DNA from: Apostichopus leukothele
Lineage: Eukaryota; Echinodermata; Holothuroidea; Aspidochirotida; Stichopodidae
Direction of reading: 5' to 3'
Assembly (NCBI GenBank): GCA_010014835.2
Contig: JAAAKB020000013.1
Location: 965,308-1,000,530 of the forward strand
Length of the DNA stretch: 35,223 nt
Part shown: one piece after another, positions 22,411 through 33,167 of the stretch
How positions within the stretch are numbered: the first letter of the stretch is position 1
How the letters are laid out: every line of letters starts with the position of its first letter
Notes under the pieces: model-generated
Database searches by the model: none
Told to the model about the DNA's origin: nothing
What the model saw: the letters and a program-made list of their open reading frames with translations, nothing else
Made by a program: the position numbers and the translations under genes

Positions 22411-24248
22411 GTTGTTTTATTACCTGTTCAATGGAGACTACCATTTAAATGATTCATTGAACTTTCATATTTATATATTATTTTCATAATTGGTAACGTC
22501 TAATTGAAGCAAACAACATCAGTCTTTCATTTCATTCAGTGGTCTCTTTTTTATTTATTTTGCTTACCTGTCTCCACAGAGTGTCTTGAAAGTTCCAAAT
22601 TACTGTAGTACTGTGTACAGAATATGTTTGATTTTTTGATAAGTATATACTGTCATCTTTGTGTAGAAATCTTCTTCTTTGCGTGATTCCTGAAACTGAG
22701 TTAAACCCCTGATTCTTAAATTTCCTATAATTTATACCATTAAGGCCCCTCTGAGGGAATTTCGTATTGCATTTAATTTTGGCATAAAATATTCATTCTG
22801 ATAAGAAAGAAGAAGCTGGCCTCGCCTGATTTTTCCTCAAGTTCTTAGGAATTCTGTGTAATTTCCCTGTCAGTGATAGGTTCTGGCTTATACGCCCGAG
22901 GCTCTCGCTTACAAAAGTAACCTTCATGTGTTTGTGGTCTTTCTCAGAGATAAAAAGAAAAAGACACTCTCGTAAAATAATTTCCCACTCTAGATTTCCC
23001 AGGTGCATATAAACTAAATAAAAACTCTACAAAAATTAGGTTTAGAGGATTTATTAAGAGGTATTAAAGAGAAAAAGCAACTTCAGAAAAGTAAATGCAG
23101 AAAGTAAAAGACCTGTAGCAGTTCTAATGGATCAAGCCATTCTTACATTAGCTGTACCGATGTAATGGTGTTACCAAAGATGTCCACAAATGAACTAGTT
23201 GAGTGTACCCAACTCAGTGGGTTTGTCTAATTATCATAGTAGCCTACATGTCTGTGGTAATCAGTCAAAATGGTTTCTTGCAGTTGTTTCATTTACAGCG
23301 ATCCTTGCTTACCTGTCTCCCCACAATCTCAGCACTCGTTCTAATGTGCCTAGAATGAACTGGTCACCTTTTAACACTTGTCCGGACCCCTCCGGTCACA
23401 GGCCTCTCTTCTCATTCTGTCGCCCAGTGTGCTTATTACATTTGTTTTAAGCTTGGATTTTTCTTTTGTGTCAATTCATTCAGAACTGGAATTTTTCACG
23501 GCCTTTTTTTTGGGTGTTTTGGGACATAGGAAATACTATTCTTAAGTTGTTGTGCACAGATCAATAATTATCCTTTCATTTTGGAAGGTTTTTGGGACAG
23601 CATTTTTCCTGTCTTGTTTAGCGTAGTCGAGGTATGGGTACGATTCATCTTACACAGCTCTCAAATGAAAGGAGAAAACTTGTCTTAAAATCAGTTTGGC
23701 TGGCTGGAGGGATAAATCCCAGATACAGTCTAACCCGGCCATCATCTCTTTAAGTTTATTATTCCAGTGTCACTATGAGTCTCACTTTCCTTGTACCGGC
23801 TGGCTGTAAACATTTTAATCTGACTTCTGATGAATCTTTATAGAGACATAAAAGTTACCAGTCCTTCTGAAAACAGTTTGTGTTGTTTGTTATCAATATA
23901 TAAATCATGGAATTGAGACATTGTGTAACAGCTTACAAGTAATTAAGAAGCATAATTTACCCCATATGGAAAGACCAAGTGTACATGTGAGTCTGGTATG
24001 TTTCATTATATGCCATGACCATTCACATTGTGAAGAAAAGGGATTTATAGCCACATGGACCATCCATCCAGTTGAGATGAACTTTCCATTTGTCTTGAAA
24101 GATTGTTCGCAATGTTTTGTTTATATATATGATGGTGTGTTTTTAAGTTTAGTTGTGACTTGTCAGTATATGTACATGGAAATAGTAAAATATGAATTCA
24201 AGATAATGCAGGAATTTACCCAGAGTTATTAATATTGTTTATATTCCT

Positions 24249-24268
24249 CCCCCACCCCCCCCCCCCCC
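24249..24268 (+). repeat. poly-C run
   Basis: Twenty bases, all C except one A. It sits immediately beyond the tail side of the third LINE copy. Confidence 0.9.
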
Positions 24269-24274
24269 TATAAC

Positions 24275-24440
24275 TATAATACATTCTAAAGCGCTCACTT
24301 CTATAGAAACTATATGCAGTGGCGCTTTACAAAACACAACCACACCCTAAAACAGCTGTACTAGTGAAATGCAACCCGGAACAGATGTGTTTTAAGTTTG
24401 CTCCTTAAACTCGTGAAGGAACATTCAAAGGTCACCTTTC
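24275..24440 (-). mobile_element. CR1/L2-like LINE 3' end (third copy)
   Basis: The minus strand encodes TFECSFTSLRSKL then KTHLFRVAFH and a stop (24363-24361), matching the last residues of CR1/L2-type ORF2 (..FKSxLKTHLFxxAF-stop). Its 3' UTR hairpin pairs AAAGCGCTCACT (24288-24299) with AGTGGCGCTTT (24318-24328), the same AGCGC stem as the copy at 13008. This copy is heavily 5'-truncated; its coding end is open and better preserved than the first copy, suggesting a younger insertion or a different subfamily. Confidence 0.8.
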
Positions 24441-24596
24441 TTAAGCATTTCTTTATGAATTGCATTTTGATATAAGGGGTATACCGTAATTACATAATTT
24501 TTACATAAGCATTATCTGTGCTTGTCAGTGTCAGCTTGACATACTGTAGAAGGTGGACTTTATAAATGCCACGTACCTTTTTCTATCTGTCAGCAT

Positions 24597-24690
24597 ACAT
24601 GTATGTCTACATACATGTATGTCTATTTGTATGTCTGTCAGCTTATATGTCTGTCTGCCTGTCTGTCTGCAGACATGTCTGTCTGTCTAT
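24597..24690 (+). repeat. (TGTC)n/(TATG)n imperfect tetranucleotide array
   Basis: Interspersed TATGTCTA, TGTCTGTC and CTGCCTGT units over about 95 nt. The 61-codon cysteine-rich open frame across it is a product of the repeat and not a gene. Confidence 0.85.
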
Positions 24691-25110
24691 GTCCTTGTTT
24701 AAACACTGAAACATTTCTACATACTGCATGCCTTTTGCTTCATCTACATTTCCATAGTTATTATTTCAGCAATGCAGGCAGGCAGTAGAATTTTTCTCTT
24801 TATTACAGTTAACAAGGATTTCTTGCAGAATGAACTGATTTTCACTTAAAATTTATTACGGTCAATTTCTGTGCCATTAACAACCTCCATCATTTTATTC
24901 TACAGTTTAAGAACGATTACCTTTATCCATTTCAGGGTTTCCCAAGTATTTAATATCCATCACAGTTTCAATTAATTGTCTATGAGACTATGAGATTGCC
25001 ATTAACCTTTCTGCAGCTAACATTTCTCATCCCTTTCCCTTTGTGTGTACTGTGTGCAGGTTGTTGCTTTATTTATTGTCATCTGTAATTGGGTCAGTAG
25101 TAGTCTTTTA

Positions 25111-25136
25111 ATTGTAGTGTGCGTGCACGCTACAAT
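25111..25136 (+). repeat. 26-nt near-perfect palindrome
   Basis: ATTGTAGTGTGC and GCACGCTACAAT pair across a GT loop with one T-G wobble, giving a 12-bp stem. It may be a cruciform-prone site or a fossil transposon end; I see no matching terminus nearby. Confidence 0.7.
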
Positions 25137-26840
25137 ATTGGCATTACTGGCCAAGTGAACGATACCTACATGACTGGACGTTGCAACTTATTCTGAGCCT
25201 GTCATGGCACTCACAAGCGCCCTCACTTTGTAGGTACCTAAATGACTATACTCCCTGGTGTGTTGTCCGCTCTCAAAAAAATAACAGCACAAACAACCGA
25301 AAAGTTCTTCTTAATACTGCAAGCACTTCACACATACTACAATACTGCATCTTTGCAGCAGGCAAATGCAGTTCTAGTTTTGTAGTTAATTTCAATAGCC
25401 TTGGGCGAGTAACCATACTCTTCTTCAGAGTCTGGCATCTCCAACCGCTCTAGCATAATACTTCATGCCACTTTTGACCACGCCTAGTCTCTTGTTCATT
25501 TTACCTAACAGAACAAATATTATCCTACTGTTGTTAACGTGTATGACAGATAATATAAACCAACTTTTCAGTACAGTCGAAAGCTCTGTGATAAACCTGG
25601 CGGCAACTTATTGTGAAATGTGGATTCAATTCTTTTGATAAATCCTATCAGCTCAAACTAAAGACCCAAATTGCATGATCACTTATTCATGGACAAAAAG
25701 TAGCTGAAACTTGGAATATGCTGTTCCAAGTTGTTAACAACTTTATACCACCCATAACGTGGAAGGGGCCATCTGATTGAAAATGTCTTTGCAAACATGG
25801 CAATTTGTGAAATGTAGATCTGATTAATTCCCCTCATATCATCTCAAAACAGTTTTACACAATCCGACTTCCTCAATGAAAGCCTTATAAAGCTCATTTC
25901 ATGGGATCAAAATATTTGATATTGTACTAACAAAGTTGTCACACTTCTAATAACATCAATACAGAGATACTTTGAATTTTTTTTACACATGGACACACAA
26001 TGTCATATAAGCCTATGTCTGAATGATCATCATCAACACCTTCTAGTGCAGGTGTAAGAGGTGTCAGAGTTATTAATTATGAGCGTTAAATCAGAATGGC
26101 CAAAATGAATATGATACTTGGTTGTTGGATGTATTTGCTGATTTAACTCTTTAATGTTTGTCTGAGTATATAGATGGTTGTCATTGTCATATAAAGTTTA
26201 TATCATGACATTTCTGGCTGCCTTGTTTATTGATGAGTATCCAAAATCAAATTATCTGTTGGTGCTTGCAGGCTTCTCATCTTTGATGCATGTCACTGCC
26301 AATGTCTTCCTTCTCTTAAAGAAACACAGCCATAAAAATGAAAGAAGAAGAGAAACAGGGGAACAAAAACAAAGAAACGGATCATTTTGCCTTTAGCCCA
26401 TTTAATTTAGAAAATGCTCCAATTAATTTTGTTTTAAGACTTCAGCTCAAAGCAACAGTGGTCTGCTGAGAAAGAAACGACAGCTGTTTTTTATATTTTA
26501 GGATTTTTATGCATATTTTCTGACTTGGATGAGAGACTAAAGGCACCACATCTATCAAAAGATGACATAATAAGAAAAATTGTGAATATTTTTTAGAGAC
26601 AGCTAGGATGTAGCTGAATACTGGGTGTATAGGGATATGTATTATCATAAGCAAGTGTAGTTCAAACTACTGTATGTATGTTGTGAGATATGGCTAAATT
26701 ATGGTGGTATTACAGTTAACTTCCCATCACAATACGGAGAGTAAGGAAGCTTGGTTCTGTAAGATGTGAGTGGATTAGAAATAGTATTCGATGAGTGGCT
26801 GAGGGGACAGGAGGCGAGGGGTGAGGAAGGTGATGATGAG

Positions 26841-26865
26841 GAGGGAGGGAGGGAGGGGGGGGGGG
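26841..26865 (+). repeat. (GGGA)n and G-run, potential G-quadruplex
   Basis: Three GGGA units followed by an 11-G run on the plus strand. It supplies well over four closely spaced G-triplets, enough for a G-quadruplex. The 121-codon open frame that spans it is driven by the repeat (Gly/Glu-rich) and is not supported as a gene. Confidence 0.85.
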
Positions 26866-27157
26866 TGAGGAGGATTAGGATGGGAGAAACTTCCTGCCTT
26901 AAATGCAAACAGTGGATTAATCTTAGGAACATACAATACTTTTGTTTAATTATTATAAAAAGTGAAGAGTGCCTGTTTCACCCTTGTAGCTGGTTTGGAG
27001 TCTTATCAGGGGAAGGGGGAGGGGAGGATGTGGAGTTGGTGGAGGGGCAGCTCACTGTATGTATTCAACTAATGAAGATGGTTAGTTTGGCTCGTTTGAG
27101 CTTTATAGTTCAGACCTTCGGTAATGCTTAATTTTGTTAAAAAGAATTAACTTTTAG

Positions 27158-27491
27158 GCATCATCATCCTTTCCGGCTGTGTATCCTGGAGGCTACAGCT
27201 AGACGTTTAGTTTTTGTACCCCACCCAGCTTTGCCACAAGTTCGACTGTTGAATAATTTAAGTAAAACAGTACTAGCATTTCCGGAAATGAAAGACATAC
27301 ATTCAAACAGGCTACCCAGGACAATTATACCTGTGGCGAATTGTTATAACCCATTTGAAAAGCCATTTAAAGTCAAATCTTTTCACAGTATTCCAGATCC
27401 TTCAAGAAAGGACAAAGAAACGATAGAAGAAATAAACACCAATATTAAATTTCTCTTGCCAGCATCAAACGTAGACATCCTTGAGCTGTGA
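27158..27491 (+). CDS. Candidate terminal coding exon, family unknown
   Basis: A frame of about 110 codons opens directly after a possible acceptor (AACTTTTAG at 27149-27157) and ends at TGA (27489-27491). A canonical AATAAA (27611-27616) follows 120 nt later. The product has a mixed composition, with segments such as LEATARRLVFVPHPALP, RTIIPVANCYNPFEKPFK and IPDPSRKDKETIEEI, and no signal peptide or membrane helix. I do not recognise it. The acceptor's pyrimidine tract is short, no upstream partner exon is evident, and open frames of 100-127 codons occur elsewhere in the window without gene support. It could be chance, the 3' end of a gene nested between Cav1 and DCP1, or a mobile-element remnant. 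Confidence 0.25.
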
Positions 27492-27610
27492 AGGAGATGA
27501 ATTCAATTAAATCATCATTCACCAAAATTTTCTATGAACGATGTAATTTCTCTCATGATTTTTCTTCTCCGTTTTTTTGTGTCCAAGGGGTCGAAAAATA
27601 TCGTCCACAA

Positions 27611-27616
27611 AATAAA
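27611..27616 (+). terminator. AATAAA polyadenylation signal candidate
   Basis: Consensus hexamer 120 nt after the stop of the candidate exon at 27158-27491. The hexamer is common by chance in AT-rich DNA, so it is only weak support. Confidence 0.2.
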
Positions 27617-29248
27617 TCACAGAATGGAAAAGAAAAGAATCTAAATTGATATATGAGCCAATACGTAAGAAGACATTGGAGGACAATAATACCAAAGGGA
27701 AATGTGTCTTGAACTAAATAGTTGTTGTGTAAAATTGAATAGGTTAATGACCCTGAGTCATGGTGCATGTATACAGATTCATGCCTTGATGTAGTATATA
27801 TATCCAAGACAGGTTGACAGCAGTGAAAAGTGTATATATCGGAGAAAACTAATTACCAACAAAATTTGTGAGTGCAACTGATACATTGTTTGTCATCCCA
27901 TGGGGGTAGCTGATGGGATTGCTGACAGTAGTTCACGAATCATCTTGTTGCCAGTAGCGATGTACATGCTGTCCTAGACTTTCTCATAGTTATCGTTGGA
28001 TACAATTGAATCTTGTTGTCATCAGCCTTCGAGCAACATTTGCTGGCCAAGTAAAACAATTTTGACAGAAATTGCATGCAATTCTGATTCGGGCGTAAAT
28101 GATATGTCTTGCAAAATAAGGGTAGAAAACGAAAGTAGAAATGTCCAAATTTACATGGAAATATCATCATCATTCTTGATACCTTTAGTGGGTCTCCCTT
28201 ATTGCCATTGTACACAATGCTAAGTATAAACTTCTTGCTTTTTATGTGGAGAAATTGATTGCTTAAAGAAGTTAGAGTGTAGTCACAGAACATTGTATAA
28301 CAGTTTTGCTTCATTGGATACACTTAATGCTCCATCAGGAATATACGCAATCAAACAGCTAGGCCTCTCCACCTCTGAATCGTAAAATGTTCTAAAACTT
28401 TCAAACAGTTCAGCAATATCTGTGTTTCCGTATTAAAATGCTCTCATGCTGCTGTGCCAGTGTTTACATTATATATTTAATATGCAGTACTTGCAATTTT
28501 AAATGTAATGCATTTGTGGACCATGTCAGCTTTTCTTGAGATGTACCTACCCTGTTATATTAAGTGATGAAATTTCTGTCACCTAGCTATAAAATGTTCT
28601 TTCTATCTAAAGTGCCATTCAGGGGAAACGACTTAGAATTTAATCTGCACACATTTGGCGAATATGTAAAAGCAGAGGAAGATTTTCTGTGGCCCACAAG
28701 GTTTCTCAGAATCCTGTTACTGGGAGGCATGAAATCTTATAGCATACTTTAAATATTTAGTCGATCTCGTCCATGCGTTCATGATACCTGGAAAATAATA
28801 AATTTGTCTAACCGTTAATCTGGTTGATAGTTTAATTTGGGCTGTCAGTGTTTACAATCGTTTGTGTTTATTTAACCATATAGTGATATTTCCTGTTGTC
28901 ACAGACAAGGCACAGCCTACTGTAAGTGTGCGGCCTGTGGATTGGCTGCAAAAAAAGTCACTGTTGCCTGTAAAATCAATTTCTTGCTCATCCTTGTTGC
29001 AGCTCATGGTGATATCATTATCATATAATATTCAATGTACTTGTATCCATGTTTTTCAAAATGTCCTTGTTTGACCATTGACCTTTTGTGTGGAATTATT
29101 AGCTATTATAGTCTGTTAATTGTGCTCAAAGTGCAATTGAATGCACAACCAATATTTAGATTGCAATTGTAAAAAGAATTAGCACAGTCATGCAGTTGTA
29201 GATAAATATTAACCTTTGATGAGGACTTCATGTAAACCAATATTCTTC

Positions 29249-29280
29249 CATGGTTATCACATGGTTATCACATGGTTAAG
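29249..29280 (+). repeat. 11-bp tandem repeat, about 2.8 copies
   Basis: Units of CATGGTTATCA at 29249-29259 and 29260-29270 and a partial third copy. Simple local duplication. Confidence 0.9.
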
Positions 29281-29430
29281 GTGTAGATATCAGCCACTGT
29301 ATGGTTCCAAAAACTCATGAGGCCCATTTAAGTTTTCAGCATATGTCTCATATCTGCATGAATTCTTTATTTTAGAATCTATACATATAGTGGCATTCCG
29401 ATCTTTAATGTGTTAATTGAGTTCCCTCAA

Positions 29431-30229
29431 GGCGCATTTACACGACACAACAAAAATCGTCTGCGGTTTGTTTTTAGCTGACTTGTCGTGTATGATTTTG
29501 TCGGTATGTGTGAATGGCTTCTCCTCTTTTCGTGAGGAATTATCGTTCACGACAATATCGTCCACGATTTCTATTAAAATTGGGCACGACTTGATCGCAG
29601 CGTGTGAATTGAATCTTGCTCAACGCCTGTCGCGCGCGACAAGATTTGATTGTCGTGCAAAGTTGAGCACTGTTCAACTTTTGTCACGATTTTCACCGAA
29701 TGGTTTAGCAACCAGTGACAACAAAATGGCTGAATTTAGCAACTCAAGGACGTGAAGAAATGTGCGATAAAAGACGATGGGCTGAAGGGAGGTAGGGAAT
29801 CTCGTAACTAGTATTAAGACGACTTGGGACCAAGATAGAAAGGTAAACAAAAAAAAAGTTATATACTTGACTATTCTCACAAACTTAAAGAAAGAAATGC
29901 ACGTGGATGGTCACTGAAGTGTTGCCATTAGTCCTACATATGTTTATTGTGTAGCACATAATGCATACTATTATGCAATGTTGATGCGTACAGTCTAGCC
30001 TAGGCCTAACAAATTGTTTGTGCGTAGTAATCGTGCGCGACTCAACTCATTTACGCACAACTCATTTACACGCTGCCAATCCAGACGTAGTGTAAAATGC
30101 TTTACTTTGCACGTCGAGTTGCTCACGATTCAGTTTTTGCAAAAAGTTTTTTTCACTCGCCACGAATTTGTTGCACGCGAATGTTGTGCACGACAAATCG
30201 TGAGGAAAATCGTTTCGTGTAAATGCACC
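29431..30229. mobile_element. 799-bp TIR DNA transposon (non-autonomous), TTAA-like target site
   Basis: Terminal inverted repeats of 15 bp with one mismatch: GGCGCATTTACACGA at 29431-29445 and TCGTGTAAATGCACC at 30215-30229. They are flanked by TCAA (29427-29430) and TTAA (30230-30233), consistent with a TTAA or TWA target duplication with one mutation. The interior is packed with CACGA/TCGTG words in both orientations, and its CpG content is far above the surroundings, suggesting subterminal transposase-binding repeats. No transposase is encoded; the open frames here (up to 112 codons) show no DDE motif. The TTAA flank suggests piggyBac-like, and the GG-start with TWA suggests PIF/Harbinger-like; the sequence cannot decide. 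Confidence 0.8.
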
Positions 30230-30380
30230 TTAAGATAGTCCCTAGCTGGACCAGCATATAATTGCCATGTATAGGTTGTTTCCCAGATTTAGTCATGTGT
30301 GTGTGTACAGTAGATGATGTGGTATTTTTCCAGCATAACCGTCAACTGACACACAGGCTTGCTGCAGATATACATGTCTG

Positions 30381-30400
30381 CACACACACACACACACACA
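30381..30400 (+). repeat. (CA)n microsatellite
   Basis: Ten uninterrupted CA units. Confidence 0.95.
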
Positions 30401-30994
30401 TATTCAGTTGGCTTATAGTGACTGGACTGCCACAGATAAGAAAATAGAATAAATTTTCACTTCTTTGAAAATTGAACCAAGGACAGCTAAATTAAAAGTG
30501 GAAATGAGAATTGGAAATTTTCCAGTTCTGATAAAGAGTCAGGAAGGGTACCCCAATAGTTTGCATGAGCTAGTGAATTAATAATTAAAGCTGGCAATCT
30601 CGTATTCATGGATTAATTTTGCCGAAGATCCAGGGAAAGGTTAGTTATAAATTTTGTTCGTCTGTCATGGTAAAATTTGGTATCAAAAGCTTCAGTTTTG
30701 TCCTTTAATAGAAAAATTAGGAAATTCCTTGTTGAGGTTCATCACTTTATCCTTTTCAAACTTTGGTACAAATGTGTTATCTCAAAATAAATTTGGTCAT
30801 GAAATTTTATCGGTGTTTTTTCTGCCTGCTATATTTTGAAACTGAATTGGTAGAGTACTGTACGTTTGTCATGATTTGATATGACTGAGAATTCTGTTAA
30901 ATTGTTTCAGTTTTTATATTTGTAGAGTTTTTGCCTGATTAAGTTAAAATTTCAGATAATGAATGGAGATATTGTATGGGAATTTATATTTTTG

Positions 30995-31030
30995 CGAAGC
31001 GCACCGACCGGTAGGTTTGAGTTCGATTGA
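30995..31030 (+). repeat. tRNA/SINE box B-like fragment
   Basis: GCGAAGCGCACCGACCGGTA followed by GGTTTGAGTTCGATTG resembles the anticodon-to-T-arm half of a tRNA-derived SINE. GAGTTCGATTG approximates box B (GWTCRANNC) with a mismatch at the final C. No box A lies at the expected distance upstream. The evidence is a short pattern only. Confidence 0.3.
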
Positions 31031-32434
31031 GGGCAATGTAGAATCATTAACCAATGACTGCAATTAAAATGCTACCTCTCCCAGAGTCATCAATGAATGT
31101 TGTAGAGATTTTGTAACATACTTACTTGTCTCCAGCGTCTCCAGTCTAATTTCCTGATCTACCTAACCTTGGACAAGCAACATTTTAGCACCGTATTTTA
31201 TCATAGTGTTGGTCCGTATAGTAGTGAACAGGAGTAGTCTCTAGCCTTATGTGGCACAGTCATTTATATGGCACACATTGGTCAGTTTCAAAAGTTATTA
31301 CATGTAGCATATATCGATTCAGCTTTAAAATCTAGCTAGAGAACTGAATCTTCTTTGTGATATTTTGATGGGCTTTTTGTAACATCTGTGTGTATTTTTA
31401 ATATCTTCATTGGATGAATTTGGCATATGACTACCATCTTTTGTCCTTTATACGTCGTGTTCATGCTACCAAAATATAATAAATCTGTTAAATTTTTCAA
31501 ATTTTTTCAACTGTTTCTTTTTAGAAGTTTCTACAAATTTGCAAGCTAGTGCAAGTTACACATCTTTATAATCAAGGTTTGTAAGCTGCGAACTATAGCT
31601 CAACCTTCATGTGAATATTGTTTTGTGAACAGTTGTGATGTGAAATTTGTAAGGAAGTGGACACTGGATAGCTGACGGTACCTTATATATGAGCGAGTTA
31701 TGAGCGCATGAAGTTATCCTCACTTGTAAACAAACCTCTTTACTCAGTAGTAAACAATGTTTGTACAATTTTGAAGTACTTTGTTGAACTTCTCTTCTCA
31801 GTGATTGTCTCCATGTACAACCATAACACTAACTACTCTACTATATGTCTATAAAGCTATCTCCTCGCCGAGACCGACCATGCAACCGATGGCTTTCGCT
31901 TTTTGTCGATCCACCATTCAGAGTGTCTATATAGTAATAGCTAATGTGATGTCAGATCTTAGAATCTGATTAGAATCTTGAATATTATACTTCGTTCTCT
32001 CCAAAAGTTATGAATCTTTCCTTCCATATCTTTATCAATATGTTTTGCATAGATATGCTGGCCTAGAGGTTCTCCATAAATTGGGAACTGTCTTCAGTCG
32101 AATATGAATTTTGAAATTCCTTTTGACGTCACTAGTCCTCCAAAAGTGGTTCTCGAGGAGAAATGCCTGTAGCACTTCCCATCATGACAATGTGGTCATT
32201 TATGCATGCCCACACATTTTTGTCATTCTCAGCTTATTGTCACCCAGATTACGTAAAAATAGAATGTATTGTACGTAACCTAATCTTACCCGGCTAACTT
32301 TTATCCTTCCATGCACACTTTATTTTGTAAATGTAAATGGAAAAACATCACGCTCATGCTGGTCTTCATTTTTGTTTGTTTACAACAAGCAAGGAAGTGC
32401 TGGCTATTAAACCTTGAGATTGTCTTAATATTAC

Positions 32435-32487
32435 AGAGGAGGGGGGGGGGAGGGGGGGAGAGGGATTGGGGAGGGTGTTGGAGGGGA
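32435..32487 (+). repeat. G-rich tract, potential G-quadruplex
   Basis: G runs of 11 and 7 followed by further GGGG and GGG blocks, on the DCP1 sense strand about 550 bp upstream of the identified DCP1 exon. Open frames across it are repeat-driven. Confidence 0.85.
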
Positions 32488-33039
32488 TCAGCCTTGCTAG
32501 ATCCTCAATCTTTTTACCTCTTTTGAGTCTTTTTACTGGCGAGTTAATCGTATCTTTACACGAAGAAAGAAAATCTGTGTCTCACAACTTCACCAAGCAC
32601 TTTACCTTTTCAGAGGTTGTCAACCTTAGAAACCTGCTTGATCTGATATGTGGTAGCAGGTACTTTGTTTACATTTGCATTTTACTGATAAACAATGAGT
32701 TAAATGGTGAAATCTCGCCTTCCTTATCAAACCAGTACATTCCTCTGCAGATTTAAGCTTTTTAGCACCATACCTGTAAGAAGTTGAACTTCAGTTGCGG
32801 ATCAATGCTCTTTAAAAACACAAGATAATGGGTGAATTTACAGGGCTGCAGTTTGTTTGGAATTAACAAACAAAAAAAGTTCCGTATCGTGTTTCAGATT
32901 AATGAAGTGGAGATATATTGCTCGTTTCCGGTGTATGTGTGTGTTTAAATTGATTGACTGGAGAAGGGAAAAATGCAAAAGTGCTTAGCAACAACGACTG
33001 GTAAAACTCTCTTGTTTTGTTTTTTATTGCTTTCTACAG

Positions 33040-33167
33040 GTCAGCTACCCCTTTCCATGGCTTTATCATCATGAACAGACTCAGCATGCACAACTTTACG
33101 GAGCCTATTACCAAAGAGATGGAATTTCAACGCAATGACCCTTTCTTGTTGTACAAGAGTGCTGATT
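33040..33167 (+). CDS. DCP1: mRNA-decapping enzyme 1 (DCP1), internal exon of the EVH1-like domain
   Basis: DCP1 is the cofactor that activates the DCP2 decapping enzyme in cytoplasmic P-bodies, committing mRNA to 5'-3' decay. The exon follows a strong acceptor (long T-rich tract, TTTCTACAG) and ends at a good donor (GATT|GTAAGG). Its 42 whole codons read SATPFHGFIIMNRLSMHNF, then TEPITKEMEFQRNDPFLLYK and SAD. This matches the human DCP1A/DCP1B stretch RSASPYHGFTIVNRLNMHNL, EPVNKDLEFQ...PFLLYRNAS in the EVH1/PH-like domain that contacts DCP2, with no gaps. The exon starts with the last base of one codon and ends with the first base of another. The neighbouring exons (the N-terminal one encoding ...EGTLFVY, the next one encoding ...IYSIWFYD) were not found in the window. 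DCP1A versus DCP1B is not a meaningful choice if the host has a single copy. Confidence 0.92.

Larger units (their letters stand above)
15884..33039. other. Interval between divergent Cav1 and DCP1 genes
   Basis: Holds the promoters of both genes if each starts here, plus the undetected 5' exon or exons of DCP1. Recognisable contents are repeats and mobile elements listed separately. I searched for the conserved DCP1 first-exon sequence (a DPY...QVALY...EKT.IEG.LFVY pattern ending in a two-base split codon) and found no match. About 19,440-24,230 and 30,450-32,430 contain no gene that I can support. Confidence 0.5.

Noticed and set aside
23921-24232. 103-codon plus-strand frame
   Set aside because: No recognised motif and no donor or acceptor that fits; treated as chance.
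26766-27131. 121-codon Gly/Glu-rich frame
   Set aside because: Built largely from the (GGGA)n and G-run repeat; no homology features outside the low-complexity part.
27940-28323. 127-codon minus-strand frame, and the overlapping 75-codon plus-strand frame
   Set aside because: No domain, no splice context and a cysteine/lysine-rich composition typical of chance frames; several frames of this size are expected in 35 kb of AT-rich DNA.
29417-29755. 112-codon frame inside the TIR element as a transposase
   Set aside because: No catalytic DDE pattern, no helix-turn-helix, and it overlaps the TIR itself; the element appears non-autonomous.
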